DNA of 64,000 nucleotides from Mesorhizobium jarvisii. GTDB lineage: Bacteria; Pseudomonadota; Alphaproteobacteria; Rhizobiales; Rhizobiaceae. The stretch is taken from the NCBI RefSeq assembly GCF_003601985.1, contig NZ_QZXA01000005.1:62001-126000 (forward strand), written 5' to 3'. The notes below the pieces were generated by a model. That model was not told the origin of the DNA, did not search any database, and saw nothing but the letters and a program-made list of their open reading frames with translations. Shown here one piece after another: positions 53,953 to 61,667 of the stretch. Made by a program: the position numbers and the translations under genes. Position 1 is the stretch's first letter, and each line of letters opens with the position of its first letter.

Positions 53953-54009
53953 CGCTCAAATCTCCTTGTTCGCCCTGCAATCGCGGCCTGCCCAGTTCGC
54001 GATTCACGG

Positions 54010-54057
54010 CGCTGTTGTTCCAGCATGCGCGAATGTGCCGCCGCGTTCCAGCCCCCT
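54010..54057 (+). repeat. Left 48-bp direct repeat, copy of the tetR 3' end
   Basis: Matches 55832-55879 at 44 of 48 positions in the same orientation (shared core CCAGCATGCGCGAATG). The right copy is the last codons of the TetR gene (protein ending FAHAGTTA). This copy still reads TFAHAGTTAP on the minus strand but is detached from the gene. The two copies bracket the two methyltransferase-type genes. Confidence 0.8.
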
Positions 54058-54320
54058 CTCACTGTTCCGCCCCTGTCTTGGTGACCGGTGTGGGTTGCGG
54101 GGGGCGCATGGGAATTCAATCGCGATCGGCAATATACCGCTGCCTGCCATGAATGTCCTTGAATATGGGTGACGATATTTCGTACCAGTAGGCCGTTCAT
54201 GGCCAACGAGTTTCTTCCGCAACTGCCTTCTGAACCGCCAATCGAAGAGTGTCCCGCTCACGCTTTTTCTCGGCGGCATACCGGATAATCGGGTTTGACG
54301 TCGGCTTGAAGGACAACCGT

Positions 54321-54974
54321 ATGAGTGAACGTCTTGCCACCGGAAGTGCATTGCTTGGTGCACCGCTTGCGCGCATTCAAGACGGCGCGATGCGCTACAC
54401 TTACAAGGGCGTGCCCACCTACAAAAATCCATTCGATCTGGCGCTGTACCAAATGCTGCTTTGGCAGCAGAAGCCCCGGACATTGATCGAGATCGGCTCC
54501 AAATGGGGCGGCAGCGCGCTCTGGTTTGCCGATATCCTGCGCAGCTTCGGGGTCGACTGCGTCATTCACTCGATCGACATCACGCCGCCCTCGATCAGCG
54601 TGCAGGACGTGACGTTTCATCGTGGCGACGGTCGCAACCTGGCGGCAACCTTACCGGCGGATCTGATGGAGAACCTCCCCAGACCGATGTTCGTCATCGA
54701 GGACGCGGACCATCATTGCGAGACGACGCTCGCCGTGCTCCGCTTCTTCGATCGTTGGTTGGTTGCCGGAGAGTATATTGTCGTCGAGGACGGTATTGTC
54801 GACGATCTTTATGGCCCTGAATATGTCGCCAGGCTGATGGGCGGCCCGCGCCGTGCGGTCGAGCTGTTCTTGCGCGATCGTGGACAGGACTATGAAATCG
54901 ATACCGGCCTTTGCGACCACTTCGGCACCAATGTGACGTGGAACGTCAACGGCTATCTCCGTCGCGTTCGCTAA
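54321..54974 (+). CDS. CmcI/rhamnosyl O-methyltransferase family protein
   Basis: A 217-aa SAM-dependent-type protein: RTLIEIGSKWGGSALWFADI is the SAM loop, then IHSIDITPPSISVQDVTFHR and MFVIEDADHHCETTLAVLRF, the CmcI family pattern (named for cephalosporin hydroxylation but mostly sugar O-methyltransferases). AAGGAC lies before the ATG at 54321. It converges with the TylF-type gene six bases away; both lie in the repeat-bounded insertion. A role in methylating surface glycans is inferred. Confidence 0.83.
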   Translation: MSERLATGSALLGAPLARIQDGAMRYTYKGVPTYKNPFDLALYQMLLWQQKPRTLIEIGSKWGGSALWFADILRSFGVDCVIHSIDITPPSISVQDVTFHRGDGRNLAATLPADLMENLPRPMFVIEDADHHCETTLAVLRFFDRWLVAGEYIVVEDGIVDDLYGPEYVARLMGGPRRAVELFLRDRGQDYEIDTGLCDHFGTNVTWNVNGYLRRVR

Positions 54975-54980
54975 CAACTT

Positions 54981-55757
54981 TCATTCCTTGCGCCACCAGG
55001 ATCCGGTCCAGTCGACCTCCTGCATCGGTGCCGTGATGCCGTGTCGATCGCGAAAATCGATCACCGCGCGTTGGCATGGATCGAGGGCGCGATCGTCGAT
55101 GATGACAACACCGCCCCGGGACAATTTGGGGTAAAGGGAATTCAGCGCCACAATGGTCGACTCGTACAGATCGCCATCGAGCCGCAGCAGCGCGAACGGC
55201 CCGGCCGACAGCGACGGCAGCGTGTCGCTGAACATCCCTTCCACGAACACGACCTGCTCGTCGAGCAGCCCATAACGTGAGAAATTGTCCTTGACCGTCT
55301 CCAGCGAGACTGCCAGCTCCTTGAACACGTTAAGGTTCCATCCGGCATCCCGGGGATAGAGCTCTTCGTTTGGCGCCGGCAGGCCGGCGAACGAGTCCGC
55401 GACATAGACCTTGCGGTCATGGATCTGGTTCGCGGCAAGAACCCCGCGCATCAGGATGCAGCAGCCACCGCGCCAGACGCCCGTTTCGATGAAGTCGCCA
55501 ACGATGCCGTCGTCCAGCACCTGCTGCGATAGATTGCGCAAGCTCTCGAGGCGAGCCTGGCCGACCATCGTGTGAGCCTGGGTTGGCCAATCCTTGCCGA
55601 TCGCGCGGGTTTTCGGGTTGAACGGCTCGACCACCATCGGACGGACCCCCGGGTTGATGGCGGGATCCCGGTAAATGGTGTTGAGCAATATCCTGACCAG
55701 GAGATCAAGATATAATTCCCGCGCTGCTGGAGTAGAATCGTTGACTGTCGTCATCAT
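54981..55757 (-). CDS. TylF/MycF family O-methyltransferase
   Basis: A 258-aa SAM-dependent enzyme of the macrocin-O-methyltransferase family: GIVGDFIETGVWRGGCCILM is the SAM loop, VYVADSFAGLPAPNEELYPR and FVEGMFSDTLPSL follow, and LRLDGDLYESTIVAL and VIIDDRALDPCQRAVIDFRD carry metal-binding acids. Sugar hydroxyl methylation is typical. Several ATGs lie at the start; 55757 has AAGAG upstream, 55769 is an alternative. Convergent with the CmcI-type gene. Confidence 0.85.
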   Translation of the reverse strand: MMTTVNDSTPAARELYLDLLVRILLNTIYRDPAINPGVRPMVVEPFNPKTRAIGKDWPTQAHTMVGQARLESLRNLSQQVLDDGIVGDFIETGVWRGGCCILMRGVLAANQIHDRKVYVADSFAGLPAPNEELYPRDAGWNLNVFKELAVSLETVKDNFSRYGLLDEQVVFVEGMFSDTLPSLSAGPFALLRLDGDLYESTIVALNSLYPKLSRGGVVIIDDRALDPCQRAVIDFRDRHGITAPMQEVDWTGSWWRKE

Positions 55758-55828
55758 CCGGCTCTTCATTGCCCCGCTCTGCCACGTTCGCGAATCCGAG
55801 CGACGCGTCAACCCTCGACGTCAAGCCA

Positions 55829-56467
55829 CTACGCTGTTGTCCCAGCATGCGCGAATGCGCCGCCGTGCTCCAGCCCCCTGATGAAGACGGCGACCAGCAG
55901 CTCGATCTGCTGGTCGATCTCGTCGGCCTGCCGGCGAACGGACCTGCCGGCATAGCCGCTGGTGACGATGCCATGCACGCTTGACCACAATGTGCGGGCC
56001 GCGATCCGGCGCGTGTGGTCGTCGAGGTCGAAGTCGCCGCCGGCGAGCACGCCGGCGATGATCTCGAACAGCTGGTCGAGCCGCGCCTCATAGGCATCCG
56101 GCTCGGTCAGCGTCGGACGGCGCCTGTTGAAGGCGAGCAGCGCCGGCCAGCTGCCCGGATGCGCCTCGACGAAACGCACATAGGCGCTGGCCAGTGCCAG
56201 CAGGCGCTGGCGCACATCGGTGATGCCGCGCTGGGAAAGATCGGCCATCGCCGCCGCCCCTGCCGCGCCCAACCGTTCGAGTAGCCGCATGTTGACGGCA
56301 CGATGCACCCCGTCGAGGTCGGAAAACAGATTGTAGACCGAGCCGACCGAAATGCCCGCCTGCTCGGCGATGGTCCTGGCCTTCAGATTGTCCATGCCGC
56401 CCTCGTTGAGCAGCACCTCGGCAATCGCCAGCACCCGCTCGCCTATTTCTTCCCTGTCCAGAGCCAT
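55829..56467 (-). CDS. TetR family transcriptional regulator
   Basis: A 212-aa repressor: ERVLAIAEVLLNEGGMDNLK, then AEQAGISVGSVYNLFSDLDG is the helix-turn-helix. The C-terminal domain ends GGAFAHAGTTA; that end is duplicated at 54010-54057. It is divergent from a PspA-type gene, and three copies of TGAACANYGTTCA lie between them, so it probably represses itself and that operon. Confidence 0.9.
   Translation of the reverse strand: MALDREEIGERVLAIAEVLLNEGGMDNLKARTIAEQAGISVGSVYNLFSDLDGVHRAVNMRLLERLGAAGAAAMADLSQRGITDVRQRLLALASAYVRFVEAHPGSWPALLAFNRRRPTLTEPDAYEARLDQLFEIIAGVLAGGDFDLDDHTRRIAARTLWSSVHGIVTSGYAGRSVRRQADEIDQQIELLVAVFIRGLEHGGAFAHAGTTA
55832..55879 (+). repeat. Right 48-bp direct repeat (tetR 3' end)
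   Basis: Partner of 54010-54057, four differences in 48 positions. It is part of the intact tetR gene (read on the minus strand), so this is probably the original copy, and the left one arose when the intervening DNA was inserted or duplicated. Confidence 0.8.
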
Positions 56468-56550
56468 GTTTGTCCTTATGGATGCCCTTGCCCTCGACCC
56501 GGGCTGTTCGAACCACGATCGCCCCTCCGTTTACCACATCCGGGATTTCG

Positions 56551-56620
56551 TGAACAGCGTTCAAAAATCCTGTTGAACAATGTTCATTTCCTGCTATGTT
56601 GGCTTCGTGAACATTGTTCA
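56551..56620. promoter_or_regulatory. Three TetR operator sites
   Basis: TGAACAGCGTTCA (56551-56563), TGAACAATGTTCA (56574-56586) and TGAACATTGTTCA (56608-56620) share one 13-bp palindromic pattern, TGAACANYGTTCA. They cover the divergent promoter region between tetR and the PspA gene, whose ATG is 27 bases after the last site. Confidence 0.82.
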
Positions 56621-56646
56621 CGGCAACACTGGAAGGGAGAAGACCC

Positions 56647-57324
56647 ATGCTTAGCCTGATCAGAACATTGCTCGACGGCGCCAGCGCACGGGCCGAGGAC
56701 GGCTTGAAGGATCGCTTCGCCATCGACCTTCTGGCGCAACGCATCCGCGACGCCGAGACGGGCCTTGCCGCCGCCAAGCAGACACTCGCCACGCTGATCG
56801 TTCGCCAGCGCGCCGAGCAGGCCGGTCTCGACCAGCTCGAACGACGCCACGCCGATCTCGAAAGCCGCACGCTCAGCGCGCTGGCCGCCGGCAACACCGG
56901 GCTTGCCGAAAGCGGTGCCGCCGCCATCGCCGAACTGGAGAATGAGCGCGAAGTCCGCCGCGCCACGGTGCAGAGCCTTGGCGAAAAGACGTTACGGATG
57001 CGCGTTTCGGTGGAGCGGGCGCATCGCCGCATCATCGACTTGAACCAGGGTATGATCTCGGCCCGCGCCATCGATGCCGAGCGCAAGGCGCAGTCACGCC
57101 TCGTCAGGTCGATCGGCCATTCGGCAAGCCTCAACGACGCCGAGGAATTGCTCGCCCGCATCAAGGCAGCCAGCGATCCGTTCGAGGAGGCAGGCATTCT
57201 CGACGAGATCGACGGCGAACTGCGTCACGAAGCGATCCGCGATCGCCTTGCCGATGCTGGACACGGTCCGGCGGTGAGGGTGCGCGCCAGGGACGTGCTC
57301 GAGCGCCTGAAGACCATCAACTGA
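56647..57324 (+). CDS. PspA/IM30 family membrane-stress protein
   Basis: A 225-aa coiled-coil protein: MLSLIRTLLDGASARAEDGL replaces the usual amphipathic start, followed by long helices (LLAQRIRDAETGLAAAKQTL, GLDQLERRHADLESRTLSAL). PspA proteins assemble on damaged inner membrane and keep the proton gradient. GGGAGA lies before the ATG at 56647. Next gene after 61 bases is a YiaAB-type membrane protein. Control by the divergent TetR, not by PspF/sigma-54, is indicated by the operators. Confidence 0.85.
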   Translation: MLSLIRTLLDGASARAEDGLKDRFAIDLLAQRIRDAETGLAAAKQTLATLIVRQRAEQAGLDQLERRHADLESRTLSALAAGNTGLAESGAAAIAELENEREVRRATVQSLGEKTLRMRVSVERAHRRIIDLNQGMISARAIDAERKAQSRLVRSIGHSASLNDAEELLARIKAASDPFEEAGILDEIDGELRHEAIRDRLADAGHGPAVRVRARDVLERLKTIN

Positions 57325-57385
57325 AACCGGTCTTTGCAGACCTGACTCCATCAACCCAACACCATCGAACCCACGGACAACTCCA

Positions 57386-57646
57386 ATGAACGCCAATCAG
57401 ACCTACATCATGTTCAACACCGCCTCGGTCGGAGCCGCCTATTTCATGCTCGGCCTGTCGCTGTGGCTGGCGCCAGTCGACCTGTCGACCAAGGGCTACT
57501 GGGCCATGGGCATCCTTCTGCTCACGGGCAGCCTCGTGAACCTGGTCAAGTACCGCACCGATGAGCGCCTGTCGGCCGAGATGACCGCCAAGATCGAGAA
57601 GGCCCGCAACGAAAAGCTGATCAGCGAATATGTCGGCAAGGAATGA
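57386..57646 (+). CDS. YiaA/YiaB family inner-membrane protein
   Basis: An 86-aa protein with two membrane helices (ASVGAAYFMLGLSLWLAPVD, KGYWAMGILLLTGSLVNLVK) and a charged cytoplasmic tail; this is the two-helix YiaAB domain. It follows the PspA gene and ends at a strong terminator, so both are one operon. Function unknown; context suggests membrane stress. Confidence 0.88.
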   Translation: MNANQTYIMFNTASVGAAYFMLGLSLWLAPVDLSTKGYWAMGILLLTGSLVNLVKYRTDERLSAEMTAKIEKARNEKLISEYVGKE

Positions 57647-57665
57647 TCCGCATCTGCGCTGACGC

Positions 57666-57695
57666 AAAAAAGCCCGGGTCGCCCCGGGCTTTTTT
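57666..57695. terminator. Bidirectional rho-independent terminator
   Basis: AAAAAAGCCCGGG pairs with CCCGGGCTTTTTT around a short loop. It serves the YiaAB gene from the left and the PadR gene, which ends 22 bases away, from the right. Confidence 0.92.
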
Positions 57696-57716
57696 CATGC
57701 GTTTGTTGCGCCTGGA

Positions 57717-58391
57717 TCAGCGGTGCGTCAGCGCTTCCAGCGCTTCCGCCGCGGCTTCGAGAATGGCGATCGCCTCGGCCTGCTTTTCGGCCGGGGCATC
57801 GACGATGTCGCCCAGCGCAGCGCGCAGGCGGTGGCGGATGGCGCGGAATTCGTCGCGCGTCTCCGAACGCTCGCCACGGCCGCCCCGGCCGCCGCGGCGG
57901 TCCTCGCCATCATCGTTCCAGCCGAACCAATCGCGCGCCTTGGCCATCTTGCGGCCAAAGCGCTCGAGGTGGTCGAGCACGCCGTCGATCATCTCGCGAT
58001 TGTCGGCAAGATGCGCCTGTCCGGCCTCGGTGATGGAAAACACCTTCTTGTTGCCTTCGCTCGACGAGACGGCATAGCCGGCCTCTTCCAGGAAGGTTAG
58101 CGTCGGGTAGACCACGCCCGGGCTCGGGCTGTAGATGCCGCTGGTGCGCTCTTCCAGTGCCTTGATGATGTCGTAGCCATGGCGCGGCGCCTCGGCCAGC
58201 AGCGACAGCGTGATCAGCTTGAGGTCGCCGTCGGCCAGCATGCGGCCGGCGCGGAACATGTCGCCCGGACCACCGCGTCCGCCGCCACGACCGCCATGGC
58301 CGAACGGACCAAAGCCGCCGCCCCCTCTGCCACCGAATTTGCCGGCCATGTGCATGAACATGCGTTCGCCGAAATGACTATGTCTGTGCAT
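57717..58391 (-). CDS. PadR family transcriptional regulator
   Basis: A 224-aa regulator. A Gly/Arg-rich, His-containing leader (about 45 residues) precedes the PadR winged helix (LITLSLLAEAPRHGYDIIKA, GIYSPSPGVVYPTLTFLEEA); the C-terminal helices dimerise. The region 160-180 is again Gly/Arg-rich. Its own promoter holds two copies of TATCTTACGATRTATC, a PadR-type site, so it is probably autoregulated. The divergent side has no gene closer than the GyrI-like one, which also reads left. Confidence 0.9.
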   Translation of the reverse strand: MHRHSHFGERMFMHMAGKFGGRGGGGFGPFGHGGRGGGRGGPGDMFRAGRMLADGDLKLITLSLLAEAPRHGYDIIKALEERTSGIYSPSPGVVYPTLTFLEEAGYAVSSSEGNKKVFSITEAGQAHLADNREMIDGVLDHLERFGRKMAKARDWFGWNDDGEDRRGGRGGRGERSETRDEFRAIRHRLRAALGDIVDAPAEKQAEAIAILEAAAEALEALTHR

Positions 58392-58408
58392 GTTTGCTCC
58401 TTGAGTTC

Positions 58409-58474
58409 TATCTTACGATATATCTTAATTAAGCAGCTTCCCTTTCGGAGTCAAGATATATCTTACGATGTATC
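58409..58474. promoter_or_regulatory. Two PadR-type operator repeats
   Basis: TATCTTACGATATATC (58409-58424) and TATCTTACGATGTATC (58459-58474) are direct repeats exactly 50 bases apart, close to five helix turns. They lie upstream of padR; AT-rich ATATATCTTACGAT elements fit known PadR autoregulatory sites. Confidence 0.75.
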
Positions 58475-58611
58475 GAGGCATGGAACCAGAGGCTTGCTTT
58501 CGCCGGACACGCGGCTAGAAGGCGCTTCGCGGGTCGACGACCATTGCGCGAGCGTCTGACATCGGGCTCGAAGGTACCTTCAGGCCCCTTCGACCTGCGG
58601 TGTCGTCAGGT

Positions 58612-59226
58612 CTATCGTTTCGTGACCGGCTGGCGGATCACCGTTTTCAGTTTTTCTGGTGCCGCCTTGCGGGGGTCACCCAGGTAGATCTCGTGGTGCT
58701 TCCCGCTTTCGACGAGACCGTTGGCGGGCAGGAATTCCTCATGCAGGCGCAGGATCGTAGGCCCTTCCGCGCTATAGGGTCCGATATGCATGATCTGCAC
58801 CGCCAGCCCTTCGTGAAAGGACTGCAATCTGAGACTTTCGGGCGGCTGGCCGAGCTTCGCGCGCGCCTTTTCGAGAGCCGCCTCGAACATTTCGGCTGGG
58901 ATCCAGTCCGGCTGCATGATCATCATGGTCCACGACCAGAGATCCTTGTCGCCCGTCAGGAAGCTCGACATGTCCTCGGCCCACCAGAGGCCTTCCAACG
59001 GAGCCACGCCATAATCCTTGCCGAGTTCCTTTTTCGACATGAACTTCAGTGGATAGCTCACCGAGTAGAGCCATTCGATCGCATGCCGGTATTCTTCGGA
59101 GGTATTCGGGTCACCCTTGCCGTCGATCATCGCAAACTGCAGCTTGGGAACATCGACCAGGGAAAACACACCGGCAGGAGGCTGCCAGAACGCCTTCATG
59201 ATTTTTTTGAAGTCGATCTTCTCCAT
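58612..59226 (-). CDS. GyrI-like small-molecule-binding protein
   Basis: A 204-aa protein that begins MEKIDFKKIMKAFWQPPAGV, followed by VDVPKLQFAMIDGKGDPNTS and VQIMHIGPYSAEGPTILRLH, the GyrI-like domain known from stand-alone ligand-binding proteins related to the BmrR effector domain. It likely binds or hydrolyses an amphipathic compound. It has no DNA-binding domain. Stand-alone gene upstream of padR on the same strand, but 220 bases apart. Confidence 0.87.
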   Translation of the reverse strand: MEKIDFKKIMKAFWQPPAGVFSLVDVPKLQFAMIDGKGDPNTSEEYRHAIEWLYSVSYPLKFMSKKELGKDYGVAPLEGLWWAEDMSSFLTGDKDLWSWTMMIMQPDWIPAEMFEAALEKARAKLGQPPESLRLQSFHEGLAVQIMHIGPYSAEGPTILRLHEEFLPANGLVESGKHHEIYLGDPRKAAPEKLKTVIRQPVTKR

Positions 59227-59327
59227 CCCAGACCCTCATCAAAAGTGATGGTTCCATAGTCGGTGCTATCGAGCGGGGCAGCATTGATTGAAGTCAACGC
59301 TGCGAGAGGCGACAGGCAAGACAAGGA

Positions 59328-59720
59328 TTACCAGCGGCCCTTGCGCCGGTTCCAGGCGTAGAGCAGGTCGGCGAAGCGATCATAGGCAAGGCGTGTCAGC
59401 GGCAAGGCCATCGGATTGCCGAAAAGCGTGGCCAGCCAGCCCTCGCCCGGTGTCGCCCGCCATATGGCAATCGCGACATCGGCGCCGACCAGCAGCCGGC
59501 CGGCCGCGTCGGTGGCGTGCAGCCGGCGGCGGATGTCTTCCAGCGAGGCGCCAAAACGGCCAAGCGCCGCCGGCTCCAGATTGATGTCGCGAAACTCGAT
59601 CCGCCCGGCCTTGACCGCTTCGATCAGCCGCCGCTTTTGCCAGATGATGCCCGCATCGCAGACAGGGCAACGCGTGTTGTACCAGACGGTCAGTTCAGGC
59701 TTGGGTGTTTGCTTGAGCAT
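59328..59720 (-). CDS. DCC family thiol-disulfide protein (DUF393)
   Basis: A 130-aa protein with a CxxC in VWYNTRCPVCDAGIIWQKRR, the DUF393 motif, and the later FGNPMALPLTRLAYDRFADL and YAWNRRKGRW. It probably has a thioredoxin-like fold. ATG at 59720 chosen, 13 bases after the EamA transporter stop, so the two form an operon. The two cysteines are kept, but the first residues of the family motif (DG.C) read NTRC here. Confidence 0.83.
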   Translation of the reverse strand: MLKQTPKPELTVWYNTRCPVCDAGIIWQKRRLIEAVKAGRIEFRDINLEPAALGRFGASLEDIRRRLHATDAAGRLLVGADVAIAIWRATPGEGWLATLFGNPMALPLTRLAYDRFADLLYAWNRRKGRW

Positions 59721-59733
59721 GATCTTGGCATGC

Positions 59734-60795
59734 TCAGCCGTGGCTATGCCGATGATGCAGGTCCGGATAATGCGGATGCCGGTGGCGCATCGGCGCATGC
59801 CGGTGCCAATGCGAATGCGGCTCACTCACAGGCCCGTCATGATCGTGCTGGTGGTGCTCGTCATGCACATGGCTGTGCTCGTGTTCTAGCGCCTCATGGT
59901 CATGCTCATGGTCGTGGCGTTCCGACAGATGCAGCCACAGGCCGACGCCCATCAGAAGCCCCGCGATCCCCAGCTTGAGTGTGACGGCATCGCCCAGCAT
60001 GGCGATGGCCAGCAGCGCACCAATGAACGGAGCCAGCGAATAATAGGCGCCTGTGCGCGCCGTCCCGAGATGGCGCAGCGCCAGGATGAACATCACCAGG
60101 CTGACGCCGATGCCGAGGAAGCCGACCGCGGCCGTGGCCGCGACAATGGGCGTCGTGGGAAACGACGCCCCGGAAGCCAGCCCCAACCCGACATTGGCTG
60201 CACCCGCCACCAGGCCTTTCAGCATGGCGATCACCACGGGGTCGGTGGCTGAAATCCTACGCGTGAAATTGTTGTCCAGCCCCCAGGCCACGCAAGCCCC
60301 CGCCACCAGCAGGGCGCCCGGGTTGAAGGCAACGCCGCCGCCGTCCCACGACAACAGCACCGCGCCCGCCAGGATGGCGAAGGCGCCGAAAAGCAGGCGC
60401 CGGTCGACATTCTCGCGGTAGACGAGCCAGGCGATCGCCATCGTCGCCAACCCTTCCAGGTTGAGCAGCAGCGCTGAACTGGATGCCGTGTTGAGGCTGA
60501 GGCCGAACATCAACAGCACCGGCGCGAGGATGCCACCCATGCCGATTGCAAGCGCCAGCCAAGGGATATCCCGGGCGGCCAGTTGCGGTTCGCCAGCCGC
60601 CGCCTGCTTGCCGCGAAGCAAGCGATAGAGAGCGAGGCCGAGACCGGCGCCGAGATAGAGCAGGCCAGCCAGCATGAAGGGGTTCACGGCATCGAGCAGC
60701 AGCTTGGAAAGCGGCGGCGTCGCGCCGAACAGAGCGGCCGAGCCAAGGGCGAGCGGCACGCCGGGCCAAAGATGCGAATGTGTTTCGGACATCAT
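59734..60795 (-). CDS. EamA/DMT family exporter with a His-rich C-terminal tail
   Basis: A 353-aa transporter with ten hydrophobic segments in two EamA repeats (PLALGSAALFGATPPLSKLL; PGALLVAGACVAWGLDNNFT). After the last helix comes a tail of about 60 residues with roughly 20 His plus many Asp/Glu (HDHEHDHEALEHEHSHVHDE is part). Such tails bind Zn, Ni or Co, as in CDF proteins and metal chaperones. The DMT family exports amino acids or metabolites, so metal transport or metal sensing here is inference. Confidence 0.87.
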   Translation of the reverse strand: MMSETHSHLWPGVPLALGSAALFGATPPLSKLLLDAVNPFMLAGLLYLGAGLGLALYRLLRGKQAAAGEPQLAARDIPWLALAIGMGGILAPVLLMFGLSLNTASSSALLLNLEGLATMAIAWLVYRENVDRRLLFGAFAILAGAVLLSWDGGGVAFNPGALLVAGACVAWGLDNNFTRRISATDPVVIAMLKGLVAGAANVGLGLASGASFPTTPIVAATAAVGFLGIGVSLVMFILALRHLGTARTGAYYSLAPFIGALLAIAMLGDAVTLKLGIAGLLMGVGLWLHLSERHDHEHDHEALEHEHSHVHDEHHQHDHDGPVSEPHSHWHRHAPMRHRHPHYPDLHHRHSHG

Positions 60796-60818
60796 CTCAC
60801 CCTATGACAGCGCGCATT

Positions 60819-61088
60819 TCATTTGCCGCCCATCGCCGCCTTTGGCCCGATGCATTTGTTGTCGCGAAACAGCGCCCACTCTTCGCACAGGCGCCCTTTG
60901 GGCAGCCGGCAAAACCCGTATTCGTTGCCGGCTCTGTCCTTCCTGATCACCAGGCGCCCGCCGATCTCGCCGCAATGGGCGGATGCCGGATTGGCCATGC
61001 CGACCGGTTTTTGCGCGGCAGCACCTGCGGCGAAAGGCATCGACGATATCAAGGCAAGGCTGGCAGCCAGTATCGAGACTTTCTTCAT
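60819..61088 (-). CDS. DUF333 family secreted protein
   Basis: An 89-aa periplasmic protein with a Sec signal peptide (MKKVSILAASLALISSMPFA). The DUF333 pattern follows: GMANPASAHCGEIGGRLVIR, EYGFCRLPKGRLCEEWALFR and DNKC, with four Cys likely in disulfides. Function unknown, often labelled putative haemolysin without proof. AGGGGAA precedes the ATG at 61088. Stop is 23 bases before the EamA start; same strand. Confidence 0.85.
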   Translation of the reverse strand: MKKVSILAASLALISSMPFAAGAAAQKPVGMANPASAHCGEIGGRLVIRKDRAGNEYGFCRLPKGRLCEEWALFRDNKCIGPKAAMGGK

Positions 61089-61190
61089 CGCGTTCCCCTG
61101 GCCGCAGTCTATCACGGCGAAGCGTCCTGTCCTGCGGCAAAGCGCCGTCAGGCCGGATACCCTTGTCATCGCCTTCAAACCTGCCGCTTG

Positions 61191-61484
61191 CTATCCAAGC
61201 GACGAGATGATCTCGCGGTAGGCGAATTCGGGAAAGGCTTTCAGCGTCCGCGTCCGTATGTTGCCGGCCGCCGCAAGCATCAGCGAGAAACGTGCCAGGA
61301 CGGCATCGTCGGGTGCTTCGACCACCGCCACCATGTCGTATTCACCCATCGTCAGGTAGAACGCCTTGAACGAGCCGCCCATGTCGCCCAGCTGCTTCCT
61401 GGCGGCATCGAGCCGCTTCGGCGAGTCGCGCACGTTCTTCGCGCCCTGCTCCGTCCAGTTCATCAGCACGATGTAGCTTGTCAT
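61191..61484 (-). CDS. GYD domain protein
   Basis: A 97-aa protein: MTSYIVLMNWTEQGAKNVRD, SFKAFYLTMGEYDMVAVVEA (the GEYD variant of the GYD motif) and LARFSLMLAAAGNIRTRTLK. Small alpha/beta fold of unknown function, common in alphaproteobacteria. GGAGGGAGG lies before the ATG at 61484; the frame opens earlier but without such a site. Confidence 0.87.
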   Translation of the reverse strand: MTSYIVLMNWTEQGAKNVRDSPKRLDAARKQLGDMGGSFKAFYLTMGEYDMVAVVEAPDDAVLARFSLMLAAAGNIRTRTLKAFPEFAYREIISSLG

Positions 61485-61620
61485 GGCACACCTCCCTCCG
61501 GGGCCACGGAGCACGGCATCTTCGCCGGGGCGGGCATCCGGGTTGTCGCCCAGAAAATGCATCCGACCTGGAAATTATCCTCCCGAAGGCTGCGAGCTGC
61601 AAGAGCGCGCGCCACAAACG

Positions 61621-61644
61621 AAAAAGGGCGCCAGTGGCGCCCTT
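61621..61644 (-). terminator. Terminator of rpoD
   Basis: On the minus strand AAGGGCGCC pairs with GGCGCCCTT across a three-base loop, followed by TTT, 24 bases past the rpoD stop. Confidence 0.85.
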
Positions 61645-61667
61645 CTAGATTTTGCTGTCGGTCTGTC

